From NCBI GenBank assembly GCA_016209865.1, contig JACQVL010000035.1, positions 1-8,715 of the forward strand: 8,715 nucleotides of DNA. Direction: 5' to 3'. Every line of letters begins with the position of its first letter. Positions within the stretch are counted from its first letter, which is position 1. Below the pieces are notes generated by a model. It was not told where the DNA came from, did not search any database, and was given only the letters and a program-made list of their open reading frames with translations. The position numbers and the translations under genes are program-made. Shown one piece after another: positions 1 through 6,947 of the stretch. This stretch comes from Candidatus Latescibacterota bacterium. Its GTDB lineage: Bacteria; JAAXHH01; JACQVL01.

Positions 1-20
1 CGCTTTCGCGGGAATGACAC
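1..20. repeat. Partial copy of dispersed ATTCCC...GGGAAT repeat, cut by window edge
   Basis: These 20 bases match the right part of the element at 7639-7658 with one difference (G instead of A at position 8). The left arm of the small inverted repeat would lie outside the window. This type of intergenic element, with a stem ATTCCCG/CGGGAAT and a CTTTCR loop, is widespread in bacterial genomes. It is non-coding and its translation gives well-known spurious peptides. Confidence 0.7.
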
Positions 21-66
21 TCTGCATGGTATGAACCCTCATTGTGCTGTTTTCTGCTGTCTGTTT

Positions 67-94
67 TTCCCGTACCCCGAATCCCGAACCCCGT
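67..94. repeat. 7-bp tandem repeat, four degenerate units
   Basis: Four consecutive heptamers can be read: TTCCCGT, ACCCCGA, ATCCCGA, ACCCCGT. They lie directly downstream of the stop codon of the solute-binding protein gene (98-100 on the minus strand). The period of 7 is the same as in the other arrays of this window, although the unit differs. No function can be seen. Confidence 0.6.
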
Positions 95-97
95 CTT

Positions 98-1450
98 TTA
101 CGCTCTCTTCGGCGGCCGTGGGGTGTTCGGGCCGTGCCTCTCGACATAGCGCTTCTGAGCCTTCTGGATGAAATCCGCGAGCCGGTCGAGCGTCTCCTGG
201 GGCGTCTGCCGCTTCAGGAGCATCTTCTGCTGCTCTTCCATCGTCCTCACTTCGACGAACTCCGCCATCTCCGGCAAATAGGCCGGGGTCCAGTCGAGCA
301 GCAGCGTCGGGTCGTTCGCCATCTCCATAAACGGCTTGTAGAACCCCTGGCCGAACGACGGGTCTGCCATCCCTTGCTTCACCGGCGGGATCATCCCCAC
401 CTCTTTGCAGTAACGGACGATCTGATCCGGAGCCTGGAGCCAGGACATCACCTCCCAGGCCGCGTCCTTCTGCTTCGACCCGGAGGCCATCGACATGAAC
501 CAGACCCCGACCCCGCCGACACGGGCCTTCGGGCCAGCGGGCATGGGCGCGGTCAACAGCGTCGTCTCATCCATCCCATGCTCAAGACAGGTGCCCACGA
601 CTTCGGTGTCCTGCTCGCAACACCCGCACACGCCCGACCAGAACGCCTGGACGAGCTCGGTGTACCCCCAATTTAACGAGTCTTCCGGCACGAGCCGGTC
701 CTGGTAGAGCGCGTTCCAGAATTCGAGTCCCTTCACATGCTCCGGGCTGTTGATGATGCAGCGAGAGTCCTCAGCAAACCATTCGTTCGTCCCCGCGAAC
801 TCTTCCGCCATCGCCCACCAACTCCAGAACCCGCCCCGCGCGCCCCTGAACGCATACCCGTACCGCTTCTTCTGCGGACTCGTCATCCGTTCGCACACCC
901 GGCGCCACTCCTGGCGGGTGGCGGCGGGCTTGAGGCCGAGTTCGTCGAACCAGTCCCGCCGGTAGTACATGCACCGGATCGAGGCCTCGATCGGAAACCC
1001 GTAGACGTTCTCTCCCTCGATCGCGGTCGCGATCTGCCCGCTCTGGATGGCCACCGGCGTCCACGCGTCTTTGTGTTCCCAGGCCTGGTACCACGGTTTC
1101 AGGTTCTCCAGCGCGCCCATCGCCCGGAACTCGGCCATCCACTGGCCGGTCGTGGTCAGCAGATCGGGCGGGGTTCCTCCGGCGATCATCGTCAGGAGTT
1201 TGGAGTGGGACTGATCCCACGGAACCGGGTTGTGTTCGATGTGGATGCGGGGATGCCGCTGCTCGAACTCGGCGACGAGATGCCCGATCGCCCGGTCCTT
1301 CGGCTCTCCCATCGCGGTCATGAGGACGACGGTGCGATCATTCGACGCCGACCGCTTGCCGCACGCCGAGAGTGCCGTGCCGAGGACCGCTCCCCCGGTG
1401 AGCTTGAGCATCTCCCGTCGGGAGAGTGTCGGATACCCCTTCCCTGTCAT
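98..1450 (-). CDS. ABC transporter extracellular solute-binding lipoprotein (family 1, carbohydrate type)
   Basis: Predicted 450-residue binding protein that would capture a sugar or oligosaccharide outside the cytoplasmic membrane and hand it to an ABC permease. The N-terminus has a twin-arginine motif SRREMLK (residues 10-16), a hydrophobic stretch and a lipobox LSAC with the lipidated cysteine at residue 30, so a Tat-exported lipoprotein is likely. The mature part is typical of family 1: VVLMTAMGEP at its start, EFEQRHPRIHIE (61-72), LLTMIAGGTPPDLL (85-98), YGFPIEA (150-156) and the aromatic patch FWSWWAMAEEF (208-218). An odd CGCC cluster (cysteines 275, 277, 278) sits where such proteins usually have a small hydrophobic strand. 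The reading frame stays open to 1612, but the ATG at 1448-1450 is chosen because it has a GGAG site and puts the signal peptide at the N-terminus. The dehydrogenase gene lies 46 bp upstream on the same strand, so the two probably form one operon. No permease gene is visible. The substrate is unknown. Confidence 0.93.
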   Translation of the reverse strand: MTGKGYPTLSRREMLKLTGGAVLGTALSACGKRSASNDRTVVLMTAMGEPKDRAIGHLVAEFEQRHPRIHIEHNPVPWDQSHSKLLTMIAGGTPPDLLTTTGQWMAEFRAMGALENLKPWYQAWEHKDAWTPVAIQSGQIATAIEGENVYGFPIEASIRCMYYRRDWFDELGLKPAATRQEWRRVCERMTSPQKKRYGYAFRGARGGFWSWWAMAEEFAGTNEWFAEDSRCIINSPEHVKGLEFWNALYQDRLVPEDSLNWGYTELVQAFWSGVCGCCEQDTEVVGTCLEHGMDETTLLTAPMPAGPKARVGGVGVWFMSMASGSKQKDAAWEVMSWLQAPDQIVRYCKEVGMIPPVKQGMADPSFGQGFYKPFMEMANDPTLLLDWTPAYLPEMAEFVEVRTMEEQQKMLLKRQTPQETLDRLADFIQKAQKRYVERHGPNTPRPPKRA

Positions 1451-1458
1451 GGCCTGTT

Positions 1459-1462
1459 CTCC
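1459..1462 (-). promoter_or_regulatory. Ribosome binding site of the solute-binding protein gene
   Basis: GGAG on the minus strand, eight bases before the ATG at 1448-1450. It decides the start: the alternative upstream starts of the same frame would overlap the end of the dehydrogenase gene and would bury the Tat/lipobox signal inside the protein. Confidence 0.7.
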
Positions 1463-1478
1463 ATGATGAGTCTGTAAC

Positions 1479-1492
1479 CGACCACCGGCCAC
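1479..1492. repeat. Two 7-bp repeat units between dehydrogenase and binding-protein genes
   Basis: On the minus strand the units read GTGGCCG and GTGGTCG. The same two-unit block (GTGGCCG, GTGGTCA) recurs at 2493-2506, and GTGGTCA repeats three times at 8586-8606. The block starts only four bases past the dehydrogenase stop codon. Confidence 0.55.
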
Positions 1493-1496
1493 TGCT

Positions 1497-2282
1497 TTAT
1501 CCTTTCTTCTCTCCGTACGGCCACGGGCCCTGGGAAAAGAGGCCACCGTCGACGTAGAGCATCTGGCCAGTGATGAACCGGGCCTGGTCGGATGCGAGGA
1601 ACACGACCGCATCCCCCACGTCGTCCGGGTGCCCGATACGCCGTAACGGCGTCAGGGGCGCCCACGTCTCGGCGTAGTCGGGCGCTTCCTGCTGCGTGCG
1701 TTCGATCTCGATCGCGCCCGGGGCGACGCAGTTGACGGTGATCCCGTACGGGCCGAGTTCGACCGCGCTGACCTGGGTGAACATCACGACCCCACCCTTC
1801 GACGCGTTGTAGGCGCTCACCCCCGGGAACGGCCGTTTGCACGCCCCGGAGCCGATGTTGATGATCCGGCCCCCGCCGTGCGGGATCATGCGCCGGGCCG
1901 CCTGCTGGGTGCAGAGGAACGTCCCCTTCAGGTTCGTCCCGATCGTCCGGTCCCAGATGTCCTCACTCATCTCCACGACCGACCCCCAGATCGTCACGCC
2001 GGCGTTGTTCACCAGCACCTCCAGTCCGCCCAGGTCGGCGATCGTCCGGTCGAACATCGCGGCCACCTGCGCCGCGTTCGCCACGTTCGCCCCGACCGCC
2101 ACCGCGCGGCGTCCCATCTGCCGCAGGCGCGTGACCGTCTCCTCCGCGCCCGCCGCGTCCGTGTGGTAATTCACGACGACATCGTAGCCCGCGCGCCCTA
2201 ACGCGAGCGCGACCCCGCGCCCGACCCCCTTGCTCGCCCCGGTGACGAGCGCCCGGTTCTTCCGCTCTACGGATGCTGCCAT
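1497..2282 (-). CDS. SDR family NAD(P)-dependent oxidoreductase (FabG-like), 1
   Basis: Classical short-chain dehydrogenase/reductase of 261 residues, the usual length for the family. It has the nucleotide-binding motif TGASKGVG (14-21), NNAG (92-95), the structural asparagine 117, and the catalytic serine 145, tyrosine 158 and lysine 162 with normal spacing (YxxxK). The C-terminal VDGG (244-247) is also typical. The enzyme would oxidise or reduce a carbonyl or alcohol in the cytoplasm. A sugar or sugar-acid dehydrogenase is suggested by the neighbouring solute-binding protein and beta-helix genes, but the substrate cannot be read from sequence, and a 3-oxoacyl reductase role cannot be excluded. 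A GTG at 2286-2288 would add two residues. The ATG at 2280-2282 is preferred because the GGAGG site lies seven bases before it but only one base before the GTG. It is the first gene of the minus-strand pair. Confidence 0.94.
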   Translation of the reverse strand: MAASVERKNRALVTGASKGVGRGVALALGRAGYDVVVNYHTDAAGAEETVTRLRQMGRRAVAVGANVANAAQVAAMFDRTIADLGGLEVLVNNAGVTIWGSVVEMSEDIWDRTIGTNLKGTFLCTQQAARRMIPHGGGRIINIGSGACKRPFPGVSAYNASKGGVVMFTQVSAVELGPYGITVNCVAPGAIEIERTQQEAPDYAETWAPLTPLRRIGHPDDVGDAVVFLASDQARFITGQMLYVDGGLFSQGPWPYGEKKG

Positions 2283-2289
2283 CGACACG

Positions 2290-2294
2290 CCTCC
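2290..2294 (-). promoter_or_regulatory. Ribosome binding site of SDR gene 1
   Basis: GGAGG on the minus strand, seven bases from the ATG at 2280-2282. The in-frame GTG at 2286-2288 is too close to be served by it, which is why the shorter protein is annotated. Confidence 0.75.
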
Positions 2295-2344
2295 ATGCTT
2301 TGATTTTTCTTGCGACAGGATGGTGAGGGGTGTATCATCAAACA

Positions 2345-2374
2345 GTGACGGGTGACAAGTGACGAGTGACGAGT
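2345..2374. repeat. 7-bp tandem repeat GTGACRR, four units
   Basis: Consecutive heptamers GTGACGG, GTGACAA, GTGACGA, GTGACGA followed by GT. The block GTGACAAGTGACGAGT (2352-2367) has a perfect 16-bp inverted copy at 2467-2482, about 100 bp away. It lies in the divergent promoter region. Confidence 0.75.
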
Positions 2375-2466
2375 AAAACCGAATGAGTGAGACAGAACGG
2401 GAGGCCAGTTTACAACCTCGCTGAGATGCAGTATTTTATGAAATTGTCGTTTCTTTCTTCGTTCTG

Positions 2467-2482
2467 ACTCGTCACTTGTCAC
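2467..2482. repeat. Inverted copy of the GTGACRR heptamer pair
   Basis: ACTCGTCACTTGTCAC is the exact reverse complement of 2352-2367. It holds the two heptamers TCGTCAC and TTGTCAC. Together the copies could form a 16-bp stem with a loop of about 99 bases. Confidence 0.75.
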
Positions 2483-2492
2483 TGATTTTTTC

Positions 2493-2506
2493 TGACCACC
2501 GGCCAC
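2493..2506. repeat. Two 7-bp repeat units of the GTGGYCR type
   Basis: TGACCAC and CGGCCAC, which on the minus strand read GTGGCCG and GTGGTCA. This is nearly the same block as at 1479-1492 and shares its unit with the array at 8586-8606. Confidence 0.55.
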
Positions 2507-2551
2507 CGTAAGTAATAGCAGTCTACCGGCCAGCGCAAGCTATTCGTGAGA

Positions 2552-2555
2552 GAGG
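2552..2555 (+). promoter_or_regulatory. Ribosome binding site of the beta-helix protein gene
   Basis: GAGG, six bases before the ATG at 2562. An in-frame TGA at 2547-2549 closes the frame just upstream, so the protein cannot begin earlier and no upstream signal peptide has been missed. Confidence 0.7.
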
Positions 2556-2561
2556 TGGATA

Positions 2562-4577
2562 ATGAAGGTCTACGTCGCCACAAACGGGAATGACGTGTGG
2601 TCGGGACGGCTTTCTGCGCCGAACGCGGATGGGACGGACGGACCGTTCGCCACGCTGGAACGCGCTCGTGATACGGTTCGTGCGCTCAGACAGACGACTC
2701 TCTTGCCGGACGGCGGCGTGACCGTCTTGATCAGAGGGGGAGTGTATCCACTCACACAGGGGTTTCGGTTGACAGCGGAGGACAGCGGGACCGAACGGTC
2801 GCCCATCGTCTACCGGGCGTATCAGGATGAACAGGTCCGGCTGATGGGCGGGCAGGTGCTCCGTGGCTTCGTCCCCGTGAACGATCCGGCCGTGCTCGAA
2901 CGTCTCGACCCAGACGCCCGCGGGCACGTGCTCCAGTGCGACCTGGCCGCGCACGGGGTGCGCGACTACGGCCGGTTCTCATCGCGCGGATTCGGACGGC
3001 CCACCACACCGGCCCATCTGGAGTTGTTCTTCCAGGGCCGGCGAATGACGGTCGCCCGGTGGCCGAACGATGATTTCGCCAGGATCGCCGGCCTGGGCGA
3101 GCAAGACCCGGCGGGCGATGGACACGGGGGCGTCCTGGGCAGACTGGAGGCCGGGTTCTACTACGACGGGGATCGACCGGCGCGATGGGCGCGTCCCGAC
3201 CACGCCTGGGTCCACGGCTACTGGGCCTGGGATTGGGCGAATTCCTACGAACAGATCGCGTCGATCGACCTGGACACCCGGCGCATCATCATCCGCCCGC
3301 CGTACGGACTGTACGGGTTGAAAACTGGCCAGCGGGTCTATTTCCTGAACATCCTGGAAGAACTCGACCAGCCGGGTGAGTATTACGTGGAGGCTGAGAC
3401 CGGCCTGCTGTACTTCTGGCCGCCCGGCGGGATCGACGCGGGCGAGGCGGCCGTCTCCGTGTTAGAGGAGCCGATCATCCGCATGGATGGCGTCAGTCAT
3501 GTGACCATCCGGGGAATCGTCCTCGAAGACACGCGAGGCCACGGCATCCAGATCGCCGGGGGGACGGATGTCCTCATCGCCGGGTGTACGATCCGCAACG
3601 TCGGGAATTATGCCGTCACGATCGACGGAGGGACGGGGCATCGGGTGATCGGCTGCGATGTGTACCACACCGGGGACGGCGGGATTCATCTCACCGGCGG
3701 GGATCGTGTCACGCTCACCCCCGCCGGGCATGTCGTCCTCAACAACCACATCCATCACATCGGCGAGTGGTCGAAGTGTTATCAGCCGGCGGTGATGATG
3801 ATCGGAGTCGGTCATCGCGTGGCGCACAACCTGATCCATGACGGCCCGCACAGCGCCATCCAGCTCTCCGGCAACGAGCACGTGATCGAATTCAACCACA
3901 TCCACCACGTCTGCCAGGAGACGGGCGACGTCGGGGCGTTCTACATCGGGCGGGACTGGACACAGCGGGGGAACGTCATCCGGTACAATTTCTTCCACGA
4001 TACGCACGGCTACGGGATGGGGTCGATGGCGGTGTACTTAGATGATTGTGCGAGCGGGACGACGATCGTCGGCAACCTCTTCTGCCGGTGTACCCGGGCG
4101 GTGTTCATCGGCGGCGGCCGGGACAATCTCGTCGAGAATAATGTGTTCGTGGACTGCGACCCGGCGGTGCAGGTGGACGGCCGCGGTCTTGACCCCAGGC
4201 CGGTCTGGCACAACATGGTCTCCGTGACGATGAAGCGGTCTCTCGACGCCATGAAGCCCCACCAGCCGCCGTACCGCGAGCGCTACCCGGAGTTAGCCCG
4301 GCTCGATGAGTACTATCAGCGCGACAGTGGCGTGCCGCCCGAAGGGAACAGGATCGTCCGCAACATCGCGTTCGGCGGGACGTGGCTGCGCGTCCATTGG
4401 CACGCAGCCCCTCAGCTTCTCGACGTGCGGGACAACCTGGTCGATGAAGACCCGCTCTTCGTAGACGCCGCCCGCATGGACTTCCGGCTCACGGCTCAGT
4501 CCCCCGCGCATCGGTTGGGGTTTCAATCTATCCCGATAGAGAAAATAGGGCTGTATCGGGATGAGTATCGAACCTAA
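2562..4577 (+). CDS. Right-handed parallel beta-helix protein, probable GH141-like glycosidase
   Basis: Protein of 671 residues. The N-terminus has the pattern of beta-helix carbohydrate-active proteins: YVATNGNDVWSGRL (4-17), DGPFATLERARDTVR (26-40), LIRGGVYPL (56-64) and EDSGTERSPIVYRAY (73-87). An inserted region at about 150-290 contains WVHGYWAWDWANSYE and GLLYFWPPG. The helix itself follows, with many short turns such as IRGIVLEDTRGHGIQI, VLNNHIHHIGEW, VAHNLIHDGPHSAIQLSG and VIEFNHIHHV. Acidic motifs GDVGAFYIGRD (455-465) and YLDD (492-495) are the likely active-site region (inference). The overall layout resembles GH141 (known members: alpha-L-fucosidase, xylanase). A polysaccharide lyase or a non-enzymatic role remains possible. 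Unusually for such proteins, there is no signal peptide, which points to action on imported oligosaccharides. The next gene is an SDR dehydrogenase 31 bp downstream, probably in the same transcript. Confidence 0.85.
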   Translation: MKVYVATNGNDVWSGRLSAPNADGTDGPFATLERARDTVRALRQTTLLPDGGVTVLIRGGVYPLTQGFRLTAEDSGTERSPIVYRAYQDEQVRLMGGQVLRGFVPVNDPAVLERLDPDARGHVLQCDLAAHGVRDYGRFSSRGFGRPTTPAHLELFFQGRRMTVARWPNDDFARIAGLGEQDPAGDGHGGVLGRLEAGFYYDGDRPARWARPDHAWVHGYWAWDWANSYEQIASIDLDTRRIIIRPPYGLYGLKTGQRVYFLNILEELDQPGEYYVEAETGLLYFWPPGGIDAGEAAVSVLEEPIIRMDGVSHVTIRGIVLEDTRGHGIQIAGGTDVLIAGCTIRNVGNYAVTIDGGTGHRVIGCDVYHTGDGGIHLTGGDRVTLTPAGHVVLNNHIHHIGEWSKCYQPAVMMIGVGHRVAHNLIHDGPHSAIQLSGNEHVIEFNHIHHVCQETGDVGAFYIGRDWTQRGNVIRYNFFHDTHGYGMGSMAVYLDDCASGTTIVGNLFCRCTRAVFIGGGRDNLVENNVFVDCDPAVQVDGRGLDPRPVWHNMVSVTMKRSLDAMKPHQPPYRERYPELARLDEYYQRDSGVPPEGNRIVRNIAFGGTWLRVHWHAAPQLLDVRDNLVDEDPLFVDAARMDFRLTAQSPAHRLGFQSIPIEKIGLYRDEYRT

Positions 4578-4608
4578 ACATTGATCCACCTGGACAGGAG
4601 CGTCTCGC

Positions 4609-5439
4609 ATGACACCGACACGGAAGATGGAAGGCAAACGGGTGCTGGTCACCGGATCGGGCACCGGCATCGGACGGGGAGTGGGGTTAGAGTTCGCGAA
4701 GGAGGGCGCCTCGGTGGTCTTCCATTATGCTCATAGCGAGGGAGGGGCACGGACCGCCGTCGATGAGATCAGACAGGCGGGCGGGAAGGCCGAGGCGTTT
4801 AAAGCAGATCTCCGCGACCTGGACCAGGTACGGGACCTGGCCGACCGGACGATCCAGTTCCTGGGCGGGCTGGACGTGCTGGTCAACAATGCCGGGATTA
4901 CGATGAACAAACCGTTTGAACGAGTGACTCCGGAACAGTTCGACACCCTCTATGGGGTCAACATCCGCGGCATGTTCTTCCTGACGCAGTCTGTCGTGCC
5001 GACGATGATCGCCCAGCGGCACGGCGCCGTCATCAACCTGACCTCGGTCCATGCGTACGCTGGGATGACCGAGCATACCGTGTATGCCGGGACCAAGGGG
5101 GCGATCGTGGCATTTACCCGTGTCTTAGCGCTGGAGATGGCCCCTAAAGGCATTCGCGTGAACGCCATCGCCCCGGGATGGATCCTCGTGGAGAATCACT
5201 TGAAAGTCTTAGGAGACTTCGACCAGGAGGCCGCCGGACGGGCGATCCCCGCCGGCGTGATCGGCACGCCAGTGGATATCGGACGCCTGGCGGTCTTTCT
5301 GGCCTCGGATGAGGCCCGGTACATCATCGGCCAGACGTTCGTCATCGACGGAGGCATGCTGGCCATTATGCCGCTCACCGGGGATTTCCGCGAACCGCGG
5401 AAGGAGCAATGGGGACAAGGGTACGTGGAAGGATTATAG
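4609..5439 (+). CDS. SDR family NAD(P)-dependent oxidoreductase (FabG-like), 2
   Basis: Classical short-chain dehydrogenase of 276 residues. Visible motifs: TGSGTGIG (15-22), NNAG (93-96), asparagine 118, catalytic serine 146, tyrosine 159 and lysine 163, IAPGW (187-191) and IDGG (246-249). After the usual end of the fold it has a tail of about 27 residues (LAIMPLTGDFREP and on). The ATG is preceded by GGAG at 4597-4600 with eight bases between. It lies 31 bp after the beta-helix gene and 21 bp before cax, so one transcript is plausible. It is clearly related to the other SDR of this locus but not a close duplicate. A sugar, sugar-lactone or polyol dehydrogenase acting on the product of the beta-helix enzyme is a reasonable guess from context. 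The substrate and the cofactor cannot be stated. Confidence 0.94.
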   Translation: MTPTRKMEGKRVLVTGSGTGIGRGVGLEFAKEGASVVFHYAHSEGGARTAVDEIRQAGGKAEAFKADLRDLDQVRDLADRTIQFLGGLDVLVNNAGITMNKPFERVTPEQFDTLYGVNIRGMFFLTQSVVPTMIAQRHGAVINLTSVHAYAGMTEHTVYAGTKGAIVAFTRVLALEMAPKGIRVNAIAPGWILVENHLKVLGDFDQEAAGRAIPAGVIGTPVDIGRLAVFLASDEARYIIGQTFVIDGGMLAIMPLTGDFREPRKEQWGQGYVEGL

Positions 5440-5460
5440 GCGGCAAAAAGGAAAGCATCG

Positions 5461-6534
5461 ATGACTCTCGGTCGCGTTCACATCAAACCGCTCCATCTCC
5501 TGCTCGTCTTCGTCCCGGTCAGCGCCGTCCTGGAGGTCGTCCACGCCGACCCGGTGTGGGTGTTCACTGCTTCGGCGCTGGCCATCATCCCGTTGGCCGG
5601 GCTGATGGGGGAAGCGACTGAGCATCTGGCACAGCAGACCGGGCCGGGGATCGGCGGCCTTCTCAACGCGACGTTCGGGAACGCCGCTGAACTCATCATC
5701 GCCTTCATGGCCCTCCGGGAAGGACTTCACGATGTGGTGAAAGCCTCGATCACCGGGTCGATCATCGGCAACGTCCTCCTGGTGCTCGGCCTGAGTGTGT
5801 TGATGGGAGGCCTCAAATACGAGCGTCAGACGTTCAATCGCACCGCATCCAGTCTGGGCACCACCCTCCTCATCCTCGGTACGATCGGGCTGATCGTGCC
5901 CGCCCTGTTTCACCTGCTGGTGAGCGGGCAGCCCCGGCTCGAACATGACCTCAGTCTGGCCATCGCTATCATCCTGTTCGTCACGTACCTGCTCAGTCTC
6001 GTCTTTTCCCTTCACACGCACAAACACCTGTACGCCGGGGATACCGCCCAGACTACGGCACACGAGGGAGACGGGTGGAGCAAGAAGACATCCATCCTCG
6101 TCCTGGTCATCGCCGTGGCCGGGGTGACGCTGATGAGCGAGTTGCTGGTAGGAGCCGTCGAACACACCGCCGCGACGCTGGGGATGACGGATGTCTTCGT
6201 CGGCGTTATCCTCGTCGCCATCATCGGGAATGCTGCCGAACACAGCACAGCGGTCTTAGTGGCGGTTAAAAATCAGATGGACCTGGCGATGCACATCGCC
6301 ATCGGCTCCAGCCTCCAGATCGCCCTGTTCGTCGCGCCGCTCTTAGTGTTCGTCAGCTACTTGTTCGGTCGACCGATGGACCTCCTGTTCACCAGTTTCG
6401 AGGTGGTGTCCGTCGGACTGGCGATGTGGATCCTCAGCCTGATCGCGCACGATGGGGAATCCCACTGGATGGAGGGCGTCCAATTGCTGGCCGTCTACCT
6501 CATCGTAGCGATGGTGTTCTATTTTTTGCCGTAG
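5461..6534 (+). CDS. cax: Ca2+/H+ antiporter (Cax family)
   Basis: Integral membrane protein of 357 residues, about ten or eleven hydrophobic segments, normal for bacterial cation/proton exchangers. It exports Ca2+ in exchange for protons. The two family repeats each carry the hallmark ion-binding motif: GNAAEL (73-78, in [16 protein letters not shown]) and GNAAEH (256-261, in [13 protein letters not shown]). [11 protein letters not shown] (47-57) and [19 protein letters not shown] (100-118) are also typical. A hydrophilic, charged loop at about 185-210 ([10 protein letters not shown]...GWSKK) separates the two halves, as expected. The ATG has AAGGA at 5448-5452. The gap to the preceding SDR is 21 bp, so co-transcription is likely although the function is unrelated to sugar breakdown. 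No clear terminator follows. Confidence 0.95.
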   Translation: MTLGRVHIKPLHLLLVFVPVSAVLEVVHADPVWVFTASALAIIPLAGLMGEATEHLAQQTGPGIGGLLNATFGNAAELIIAFMALREGLHDVVKASITGSIIGNVLLVLGLSVLMGGLKYERQTFNRTASSLGTTLLILGTIGLIVPALFHLLVSGQPRLEHDLSLAIAIILFVTYLLSLVFSLHTHKHLYAGDTAQTTAHEGDGWSKKTSILVLVIAVAGVTLMSELLVGAVEHTAATLGMTDVFVGVILVAIIGNAAEHSTAVLVAVKNQMDLAMHIAIGSSLQIALFVAPLLVFVSYLFGRPMDLLFTSFEVVSVGLAMWILSLIAHDGESHWMEGVQLLAVYLIVAMVFYFLP

Positions 6535-6659
6535 GGTAGTCAGAGTGAGTCGCAAAGAAATTCCGCTTGACGGCTGGTTTCCTTGCTTCTATGTTGCCTG
6601 GTAGGTTCTTCGTGTTACCGTCTAAAGTGCGACTCGGTTTAGCCAAGGCAACAGACACG

Positions 6660-6935
6660 TCAACCTGACGTTGGAAACTGAGGAGATGTCTGAATACTTT
6701 TGTCGCGTTTTGTGTCAAAGTCTGACTCTCGCTTCTCCCTGTCTTTCAGAACCCCTTGATCTTCCATCCTGGGGATTGTTCTGATTACGACACCTTGTCG
6801 CAAGGGTTTCTCCGATGCGACAAGAGCACCTGATCTTACGCATGGATAGGCTGTGATACTCAATAGATTTTTGAGCTTCCTCCACAAGTCGCATCCGCTC
6901 GTCGGACGGAAATCCGTGACCCACACAGCATCCAT
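6660..6935 (-). pseudogene. Possible decayed coding remnant (doubtful)
   Basis: An open frame of 91 codons without a good Shine-Dalgarno site. Its translation (middle part RTIPRMEDQGVLK) vaguely resembles a winged-helix recognition segment. In a second minus frame at about 6715-6924 the stretch SDERMRLVEEAQKS looks like a helical protein segment. The two together could be traces of a frameshifted DNA-binding or transposase gene, but no family can be named. Chance open frames are equally possible. Confidence 0.15.
6794..6824. repeat. Perfect 9-bp inverted repeat, 13-base loop
   Basis: CTTGTCGCA (6794-6802) pairs with TGCGACAAG (6816-6824). No T-run follows on either strand, so a classical intrinsic terminator is unlikely. 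It lies between two converging genes and could still act as an mRNA 3' stem or protein-binding site. Confidence 0.6.
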
Positions 6936-6947
6936 ATGATGTGTTCT

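Larger units (their letters stand above)
2283..2561. other. Divergent intergenic region with promoters for both arms
   Basis: This 279-bp space separates the minus-strand SDR/binding-protein pair from the plus-strand beta-helix/SDR pair, so it should carry two outward promoters. No convincing -35/-10 pair could be picked. The region is notably richer in A+T than the genes, especially at 2430-2465, and contains four or more 7-bp tandem units at 2345-2374 plus inverted copies at 2469-2482 and a related block at 2493-2506. A short open frame on the minus strand here translates the repeats and is not considered a gene. Confidence 0.6.
6535..6947. other. 413-bp intergenic stretch without a convincing gene
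   Basis: Lies between the ends of the convergent cax and cyclophilin genes. It is visibly richer in A+T than the flanking genes and lacks their codon bias. It contains a 9-bp hairpin (6794-6824), a 6-bp palindrome ACGTCA/TGACGT with a 3-base spacer (6657-6671), and the pentamer GTCGC six times counting both strands. Short open frames exist on the minus strand, the longest being 6660-6935. No T-run terminator is evident. Confidence 0.6.

Noticed and set aside
44-1477. Long plus-strand open frames (44-676 and 737-1477) opposite the binding-protein gene
   Set aside because: They run antisense to a gene with clear family motifs, are rich in R, P and H as expected for shadow frames of GC-rich genes, and show no protein family pattern.
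2267-2506. 79-codon minus-strand open frame across the divergent intergenic region
   Set aside because: Its translation (such as RHSSLVTRH) simply reflects the 7-bp repeats and it overlaps the start of the dehydrogenase gene.
3462-4007. 181-codon minus-strand open frame inside the beta-helix gene
   Set aside because: Antisense shadow of the repetitive beta-helix coding sequence, with D/V/P-rich content and no recognisable domain.
5434-6243. 269-codon minus-strand open frame opposite cax
   Set aside because: Very rich in D, E, Q and H, as expected from the complement of a membrane-protein gene. The cax reading has all family motifs.
6535-6700. Intrinsic terminator for cax
   Set aside because: The inverted repeats here have long loops and no following T-run, so no terminator can be supported.
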